Below, one piece after another: positions 56,689 to 64,000 of a stretch of 64,000 bases of DNA (position 1 is the first letter of the stretch; each line of letters opens with the position of its first letter). A program made the position numbers and the translations under genes. The DNA comes from Hymenoscyphus infarciens (taxonomy: Eukaryota; Ascomycota; Leotiomycetes; Helotiales; Helotiaceae): positions 124,001-188,000 of the forward strand of contig LLCB01000049.1 of the NCBI GenBank assembly GCA_001414345.1. Reading direction: 5' to 3'. The notes beneath the pieces were generated by a model that made no database searches, was not told the origin of the DNA, and saw only the letters and a list, made by a program, of their open reading frames with translations.

Positions 56689-58722
56689 GTTGTCAATTTG
56701 CGGAGGGACTTTGAGTGCAGAAGTCGCGATCTTTAGATTCAAGCGCTAGAAGTGGTCAGCAAATGAAATTAGAAGAAGAAACACTTGGGGTGGTTGGGAT
56801 GGACTTTTTGTTTACCCAACAAGAATTAGCAGATTGACCCTGTGACTTTGTAAATCCTTGTGGTCTGCAGATGTTTGCGAAAATATGAAAAGAACAGGTG
56901 CTAAATGCACAAAAGCAAATGGGTACTTACCAGAGCTCTCGCTTAAATCCAGGGGAATAGTGTGTAGGTCAGAGTGTGTAGGTCAGAAACCATGGAGATG
57001 GACCGAAGGGCGACGTTGCTCATGAAGTTGGGATTTGTTCACGCAGCGAACCGCCGAAATTGGGGGCAACTTGAGTTTGAGAAGTTGAAAATTCAGTTAA
57101 GAGTGAATATATCAGGCATAACCAATGGTGTGCAGGGATGATGTCAATTGAACTAAGCTTGCACAGACCAGTCTGCAATCCGACCACACAACTCTCATAA
57201 AAAGCTATTTTATTATATATATACTAGTATAGTAGCAGTGTTATACCTAAATTAGTACCCCGCCAAAGTGTGTCCAGAGCAAATTCACGTTCTCTTACCT
57301 TAATTCTTCTCATAGTTTCCGAAGGCGGTACGCTCAAAGGTGAGCCCTTTGTCAGTAGGCAAGAGGAGTGGAAAGCTACTATTGCTTTTCTGGCCATAGT
57401 CCCCTTCCCCAAGTAGCTCACAAACATAGTCTTGCTCTCTCTCCCCTCTATACAAAAACCCCTTCTCCTCTCAAAACTCCCTCTACTGCCGTCGAAATGC
57501 CACTTACTCTCGACACCACAAAGTTCGTTTATTCCTAATTTACTACAATAATAACGATTCAAGTCTCCATAAATCATTTCATAAGAAAATCAACGTTCCG
57601 TGTGATGGTGTAAGCTATGCTTGAGTTGATGACTACATAGGAGAAATTGTTTGCAAATTTTTGTTTCCCTAAATTCATGAGAGATCAGGTTAGAAGAAAG
57701 ATCGTGGTGTTTATATAGATAACCTAGGTTCTCCATCAAACTCTATTTTCCCCGTTTATGTCCAAGAAACCTTACTTTATCGTGACCACATTAGTATACT
57801 AGACCTAAATAGCGCGTCTGCATAGCGCTGCCAAGCAGCTAAATAGACTATTTGAAACCCCCCCAAAAAACAAAAAAAAACTTGCTTTCAACTTTGGAGT
57901 CTTTGTAAGAGTTAAGTTCAACGCTCAAATTCTCTCCGCCAGAGCTTGTTTTCATTTGTTGTAATGTCTTTTACATTCCATTATACATCTTTGAATGAAT
58001 ACCTTCTAGAGTTCTACTATTCTCAGATTTGAGGAGACTAAAGTGTTTTCAGTTGAGTAATGCTGTAACCTCGCACACCCTACATAAAAGAAAGATTATT
58101 CACCAAGAAACATCTTCCCCCTCAACAGGCAGATACAAGAGAACAGTTAGTAGTTTCGCGTCCTCGGTAAGAAAGAAGAATACGTATACGAAAAAATGAT
58201 CTTTTCTATTTGATCTTTTCCGACCCCTCATCGCACCTTCCCCTTCTCCTCTCTTCCCTTCGTATAAAATCTAACCATGTATTCTTCTAATCTTCTCTAC
58301 TGCCATCGAATTATCGCCTATTGTCGAAACTCTAATTCTATTTGCTTGGTGTGGAGTTATTTCAACGCATACATAAGATGTCTTTTCAATCCCTCTTACT
58401 AAAGAAACAGAAGAGAAACTAGAGGATTTACTGCCTTACTGCGCGCGTCAACTACCCAGCGACTACGAAGAATAATTGCCCTCAGGTTTCTTCGAGGGAA
58501 TCAGAGGTGAAAGAAATGGAGAGAAAGAAAGAGAGATGTGTTTTTAAAAACCCCTGCCCCTCCCCTTTCAAACTCTTTTTTCTTGAGCAAAGGTATAGAA
58601 CCTTTTTTTCTAAGCCTACTCGTCTCCAGCGTACTATAAAACTCCTCAAATACTACAGTCATACTTGGGACTCCCTAAGGTAATAAGACAGATCTTACTT
58701 ACTACAAGTCCCGTAGGATACG
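56689..58722. other. Long intergenic region, repeat-rich
   Basis: About 2 kb with no supported gene. TATATA runs occur near 57211-57236. Two similar C/T-rich segments (about 57430-57500 and 58230-58310, both containing CTCTACTGCC-TCGAA) hint at an old duplication. Small frames lack features. Confidence 0.35.
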
Positions 58723-58940
58723 CCACCAGGGGATGCAGGAATTCGTAACTAGCGAATAGTAGACCGACTCTCCTCTGCTCCTTCTATTGTTTATCTAAGA
58801 CTTATTAAATCGATTCTATTATCCTAAAAGGCTTAAATAATTAAGATTTTAATATATTTATTCTTCTAAAGGAGTTAGAATAATTATAGAAGTGTAAGTA
58901 CTTCGAGAATATAGTTACGAATTCCTGCACCCCCTGGTGG
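58723..58940. mobile_element. MITE, copy 2 of a two-copy family (well kept)
   Basis: Inverted ends of about 29 bases: CCACCAGGGGATGCAGGAATTCGTAACTA against the complement of the right end, with one mismatch. The interior is non-coding and AT-rich. This copy keeps the G/C residues that copy 1 (18293-18511) has lost. The ends and length are shared; no clear target duplication. Confidence 0.82.
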
Positions 58941-59147
58941 TGGTGCAAGGCGTGAGAGATTGTAAGGGTAGTAGAAGGATGAGAGAGTACAAAGACGAGG
59001 AATAAGAGTCTCCTTAAACTTGCTTAAAGTAGCAAGATACAAACGAGACACGTCGAAGTTATTCAAAAAAGGAATTATATATTTTTTTTCTCATTACACC
59101 CCGTGATTCATAATCATAAGCTCCCCCTTCTCTCTTCCCCTCACCAC

Positions 59148-61575
59148 CTAAGCGGTAGCATTTCCTCCACTCAAAAACCAAGGCCCACTCTGCAGCGTGG
59201 CCCGGTAAACAGCATCATCCGGCTTGCTCACGGGGTCGAGTCCAACAAACCCATTCAACCAATCCAGCACAGTCTTATGCCAAATCAAACTATTCTCCGG
59301 CTTAAGAACCCAATGATTCTCGTCGGGAAAGCTCAAGAGTTTACTCGGGATCCCCTTCGCCTGCAAGATGTTAAACGCAGCCAGACCCTCCGCAATAGGA
59401 AGTCGATAATCCAACTCGTTATGCACAACAAGCAAAGGAGTAGTCCAGTTCTTGGTATGTGCGGCTGGATTCCATCTCTCGTAGTTGGGCAGGTCATCCC
59501 AGAGGGTTCCGTTGAAATCGTGTTGCATGAACCAGAGCTCTTCGGAGGAGTATTGGGCGAGGGTGTTGAAGGAGCCGTCGTGGGCGAATTGGGCTTTGAA
59601 TTTCTTCCCGAGGTCGTGGCCGGCGATCCAGTAGGTCATGTAGCCTCCGTAGGAAGCTCCTGCTTCTACGGCGTTGTCAAGGTCTACGAAGGGGAGGTTC
59701 TTCTCGATGTATTCGTATCCAAGGACGAGGTCGTTGTATGGTTTTCCTCCCCATTGATTCTGGATCTGGTCACAGAGTTCTTGGCCCCATCCAATGGAAC
59801 CGGTAGGATTGAAGGCCACGACAATATATCCTTGTTCTGCGAAGACTAGCATGTTCCATCTATTACTCCACGTATCATCAGTAGAACCTTGAGGACCACC
59901 ATGGACGTAGAAGAAAAGAGGATATTTCTGGCCTTCGACGTAGAAAGAGGGTTTGATGACCCATGCGTGGACTAAATAATCTCCATCACCTTGGTAATAA
60001 ACTTCTGAGATTTGGGATTTGGAGAGTCCCCATTTGGCGCCGAAGTTAAGGTTCGCGTTGATGAGTGTTACTCCCGAGGTGGCATTTGTGGATTCCGAGA
60101 GGACGGGGTCGATCCAAGAATAAACTGAGTTATCGAGGAAACCATTGCCAGTAACTAGAATCTTTCCGCTAGCGACCGGGTGTACGTCTGTTACGGAGTC
60201 TGCGTAGATGATTTTTGGGAGAGCAGTGACTGTTGGGTCTGCTGCGATGCTGAAGAGACGGAGACGTCCGTAGTCTTCTGTTGGGAGATACAAGGTCTTT
60301 CCATCGGCACTCCATGTAACTGCAGTAGGACTACGATCCCAAGCACCAATTCCATCTGCGGTTGTGTAGAACTCAGCACCTGTAGTAGACTTGGTGATAT
60401 CGGAGACGAGAATGAGACGGTTCTTGTCACTCTCGTATGAGATTGCCTTCATTCTCACGAAAGAGACGGAAACTCCATTTGGTGCAAAGACTGGCCCATA
60501 AGAAGCACCCTCAAGACCTGGTGTGGTGACAATTTGAGGGGTTGGTGGTGCTTCCTTGAAGGTCTTCAATGGGAGGTAATAGATATCGGATTTCGTGGTT
60601 GTAGCTTGGTTTAGCTTTGGGTCCTTTGCGAGGAAGACAATTCCATTCGGTCCAATATCGAAGCTGAAAAATGTTAATAGTTGATTCCGTTGAAAGTAAT
60701 GGGGCAAAATACTTGTCTGTGCTACCGAAAGGTGGGACTGGAGATTCGAGACCAGTTCCCTTGAGAGCATTGATTGGCTCGCCCAATGTGTAACCAGCAG
60801 AGCTGTTTCCATAGGTGCTGTTGCTGGAGCTGGTCAAGGTAGTGTACCAGATGCTGTTTCGTTGAGGTGTAAGCCCTGCTTGTAATTAGTCTTTTTATTT
60901 TTCGTAATGACAATGGTGTACTTACAAGTATCCCAATGTCTGACAAAAATGGAAGTGTATTGGCGTGCAGTGGTGATTGGAGTTTCTGCGAGTTCGGAAT
61001 TGTAGAGGGTTCCATTGGGAGCGGCAGTTCCAATGAATGCAACAGCGTAGTTTCCTTTGCTGGTCTCGACGAGTTTCAATCCATCGATGGCGCCTGGTAC
61101 AGATCCTGCAGTGATTGGTCTGAAAATGTTAGCAAAGCACTGTAAAAAAGTCTGGAGCAGTTGATTTTCGATTCCACAAACAAACAGAAAAATTCGCGAC
61201 TTACTCCGCACCAGGTGTAAGAGCATCCCCAACATTAACAGTAGTACTTCCATCATCCTCACTCACAAACCAAGCAATCTTCGTTCCATCGCCCAACCAA
61301 ACCGCATTACTAACCGCACTAGAATTGCTCAACAACGTCGTCGACCCATTAGACAAATTATAAACCGAAAGTTCATATTTCCTCTTATGAGTCGTGAAAT
61401 TATACTGCGTAGCGGTGTACAAAGCCAGAGTACCCTCTTTATTAGGCACAGCACCCGTTCGTCTGGAAACACCCAACATGGCCTCTGGAGTGAAAGTTCC
61501 CGCAGCACATGTTGTCGAGATAAGACCGGAGAGCGAGAGGAAGAGCGCTAGGGAGGACCTCATGATTGCTACCAT
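59148..61575 (-). CDS. dpp5: Secreted dipeptidyl-peptidase V (S9 family)
   Basis: Four exons on the minus strand: 61575-61205, 61119-60926, 60875-60713 and 60663-59148. All are in phase and give 747 aa. The start is the first ATG (MVAIMRSS); the second, four codons on, gives an equally good signal peptide ending near TTCAAG. The N-terminal half is a beta-propeller. The C-terminal alpha/beta hydrolase domain carries VHGGPQGS, the nucleophile GASYGGYM, the Asp in VHNELDYRLP and the His in DENHWVLKPEN. Numerous NxS/T sites fit a secreted glycoprotein. DPP V releases X-Ala, His-Ser or Ser-Tyr dipeptides outside the cell and is a known secreted antigen in Aspergillus and dermatophytes. TATA-like sequence lies about 120 bases upstream. 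Confidence 0.93.
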
Positions 61576-62847
61576 CTTGACGAAGTCTCCTTGGGCTTTG
61601 ACCAGGAAGGAAACGAGGTAAATGACGGAAAATGGGAGAGCAAAAAGATGCACTTGCGGGGTCAAGAGGAGAAAAGGTGCGAGGGAGCTTACTTATAGCT
61701 ATGCAAGCTGTAGGTAACAGGGTAAGTAGCTCAAGCAATTCACGAATTGAATTCCATCATAGCCGGTAAAAGCTTCACTCTCGACAGTGGCGACCCTGAC
61801 GTCCTAGGACAGGGCGAGCAGAGTGTCTTGTCTTTTCAGGTAAAGCGTACGGACTCGTACTTGCAATCAGTTTTCTGGTTCCATGCCAAGAGCTTTATCT
61901 GCAAGTGAAAGTGAATGTGGGTTGACTGCAGATCGGGACGAATCCGAAGGTGTTGACTGTTGATGGGAAAGTATGCGGTCCCTCGGTTGGAAATGAGGTT
62001 CCCATGCATCCATCATGCAACCAGTTTACCCGATCCCAGGTGATGCCATCAATCCCTTCCAGTTCGTGTGCCTGGTGTTACCAGGAAGTGCAATTGAGCA
62101 AGGGCCTGTGGTGGTTTTTGCAATGATGGGAATCGATCATTCATTGGACAATGGGGGGTGGTTGGTTCCATAGACCAGGAACGGAACTCGACGAGCTCGC
62201 CGTCGTGTGAACCAAAACACTTACGCAAGTCGAAAAGGCGGGTTGGAAGAATAGCTTGTAATCTGCACATAAGCAAACTTTCCCCGCGCTGACGAAATTC
62301 ACCTCGTTACTACAACCAACCCTACCGCAACAAACAATTGATATCACAACCTTCTCTACACTTCCTGTCCATCGCCAGAAATTGAAAAATTCTCTAACCC
62401 AACCCTCAATTAACCCTCAATTCAAGCTCCCAGTTTGTGATAAACTTACGATACGTGCCCCTCAATCGCAGCACCCATGGGCAACCCTGGACAATCCCAA
62501 CTCTGAAAGACTGAAAAACAAAAAAATCCCAACCCCTCGGCAATCACCTATTCCCAAAACAGAAGGTACTAACACGGTACCTGGGCAGCCCAGCCAACCC
62601 AACCATTTTGCCCGTAGATAGTGTGGGGAAGGTCGGCCTGTCAATTCCTTATCGAGATGCCTTTTTGGGATATCTCTGCGATTTCGTGTGGTTGGCTAAT
62701 AAGCACGTTACTGTGCAAGCTCTAGAAAAAGAATTCAATTCGTGCGATTATTCTAGAAGGAATTGATTGGGCTGGATTGCGTCTTTGATGATGATAATCA
62801 CGGGTATTCCGCATCTTGAGAGGGGTAGGTGGGAAGGTGAGGTTATT
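61576..62847. other. Upstream region of dipeptidyl-peptidase gene
   Basis: It holds the promoter (minus-strand TATAAG at 61692-61697). No other gene or repeat supported before the MITE at 62848. Confidence 0.4.
61692..61697 (-). promoter_or_regulatory. TATA-like box of dipeptidyl-peptidase gene
   Basis: TATAAG on the minus strand lies 117-122 bases before the start codon. Confidence 0.35.
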
Positions 62848-62943
62848 TACTTCGTCCCAGGCGAATCAGTCCATAGCGGGACCCAGCAAAGCAGGGTTTA
62901 TTTAGGAGGCCCCGTTATGGACTGTTACGCCTGGGACTAAGTA
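62848..62943. mobile_element. Mariner-type MITE 'CTTCGTCCCAG', short copy 4
   Basis: Ends TACTTCGTCCCAGGCG and CGCCTGGGACTAAGTA bound 96 bp with TA borders. The sub-ends CAGTCCATA and TATGGACTG are also inverted. It shares the terminal 12-15 bases with copies 1-3 at 45 kb but has a different interior, so it is a sub-family moved by the same transposase or a solo foldback. Confidence 0.78.
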
Positions 62944-63197
62944 ATTACGAGCCCAACGCCACCCGTCTTGGAGAGATGATGTTTGCACTGTTTCTCACCG
63001 AAAAAGTATCGATGAAGGAGTGGGTGCGGGAATCCCATCTATCACCAGCAACATCGTCGTGTAAAACATACATAGTAACCACAACCCACGGGAATCTTTC
63101 TTTCTTTTTTGCTTTACTAGAAATACAAATTGCTCGTCCAAATCGCTCAAGTACAGTGGAGAGTTCTCTTTTTACACCATAATCCCATACAATTACT
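62944..63197. other. 3' flank of prohibitin gene
   Basis: Downstream of the prohibitin stop codon; no further structure. Confidence 0.4.
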
Positions 63198-63936
63198 TTA
63201 CTTCTTATTCTTATCCTCATACCCCTCCGTAACGTTCAATCCCAACCCCTCAGAGTCCAGGTAAAGCTTGTTCTTTCCACCGCCCTCTTGCAGGATCTGT
63301 GCAATCGCTCTAGCGTTCTCAATTCTCTTCAAGTCAACATATGAGCGACTCTTCTTGATGGCATCTCCGATAAGTTCGGCGGATCGTGCTTCTCCCTGGG
63401 CTCGGACAACCATTGCTTGTTTCTCCTGTCGTGCTTTGTCGACTACGAATGCGGCTCGCTGCGCCTCTTGTTGGGCTACTTGTTTAGCTTCAACGGCGGC
63501 TGTGAATTCGGGCGAAAATGCCAAATGCTAGATCCAAAAGATTAGGGCCGAACCATACCACCGGGATTTTTCAAACATACCGTCAGAGAGACATCATCCA
63601 ACATGATGTTAAATCTCGCCGCACGCTTCGACAAGTTCTCCCGTACTAATCTTGCCACATTCTCACGCTGGGTAATCAATTGACTAGCATTGAATTGTGC
63701 CACCACGCTCTTCAACACCTCGTTGACGATCGATGGCAGAATCCTCTCATCGTAGTCTGTGCCTAGCGTTCTGTATATTTGTGGAAGAGCATCGACTCGT
63801 GGACGGGAAAGTACACGGCAGGTAATGTTGACCATTTGAAGATCCTTCGTACCGGTTAGGGAGGCGACGTTTCTTGGCTTTGCTCGAACATCGTAGTCTA
63901 TTGGCGTTTCGAACCATGGGATTTTGAGATGGGTTC
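63198..63936 (-). CDS. PHB2: Prohibitin-2, partial (5' end beyond window)
   Basis: Two exons are visible, 63936-63581 and 63527-63198. The sequence from 63937 to the window edge is intron (CAG acceptor at 63937-63939), so the N-terminal part including the membrane anchor lies to the right. The 228 visible codons match the PHB/SPFH domain ([64 protein letters not shown]). The coiled coil [14 protein letters not shown] and the conserved C-terminus follow. ASQLITQR and [11 protein letters not shown] distinguish prohibitin-2 from prohibitin-1 less than overall fit does, so the number is likely rather than certain. It forms the ring complex in the inner mitochondrial membrane that protects and organises respiratory proteins. 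The short terminal YEDKNKK tail is normal. Confidence 0.92.
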
Positions 63937-64000
63937 CTGAATAGAAATGCAAGTTAGTGATGTATACAGGGTATATGATGTATTTGAAGTATATCAGATG

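Noticed and set aside
59103..59849. 248-aa plus-strand frame
   Set aside because: It is the antisense of the dipeptidyl-peptidase catalytic domain and has no own family features.

Overview
The window is nuclear DNA of a filamentous ascomycete (Pezizomycotina). Genes carry short introns of about 45-110 bases with GTATGT/GTAAGT donors and CTAAC-type branch sites. Several introns had to be placed by eye to rebuild full-length proteins. The content is typical of a plant-associated or saprotrophic mould, perhaps Leotiomycetes, though that rank is only a guess: GH35, GH62, LPMO, laccase and dipeptidyl-peptidase genes, fungal-only families, and AT-rich islands with RIP-like decay. No plasmid, phage or CRISPR features are present.

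Positions 1-17.9 kb hold what looks like a catabolic or secondary-metabolic neighbourhood. It has a PcaB-type cycloisomerase (43-1633), a homogentisate 1,2-dioxygenase homologue (2280-4158, minus), a two-finger C2H2 plus fungal_trans regulator (4775-8046, minus), a cytochrome P450 (9461-11358, minus), a divergently transcribed FAD monooxygenase (12178-13776) and an MFS transporter (15747-17872). Ring hydroxylation, ring cleavage, cycloisomerisation, transport and a local regulator would make a coherent unit for aromatic compounds; this is inference from content and order.

Positions 17.9-31 kb hold a decayed laccase, a coiled-coil protein, a nine-exon carboxylesterase, a small MULE-type transposon with exact 9-bp target duplications, and a 13-exon secreted GH35 beta-galactosidase. 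Positions 31-51 kb hold a type II membrane O-fucosyltransferase-like protein, a 99-aa secreted protein, an LPMO-like protein, a pyroglutamyl peptidase, a But2-type secreted protein, a GH62 pseudogene split by two hAT-type MITEs, a GPI-type cupredoxin and an OYE-family oxidoreductase.

Positions 51.4-59 kb are mainly AT-rich repeat wreckage. They include a PIF/Harbinger-like relic, a decayed DUF6604 gene and one intact small gene. Positions 59-64 kb hold dipeptidyl-peptidase V and the 3' part of prohibitin-2, which runs off the right edge.

The most notable features are the density and variety of small inverted-repeat elements: at least eight families or types, several with exact target duplications. 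The GH62 gene records two independent insertions of the same telomere-repeat-bearing MITE in opposite orientations. The aromatic-type gene neighbourhood is the other.
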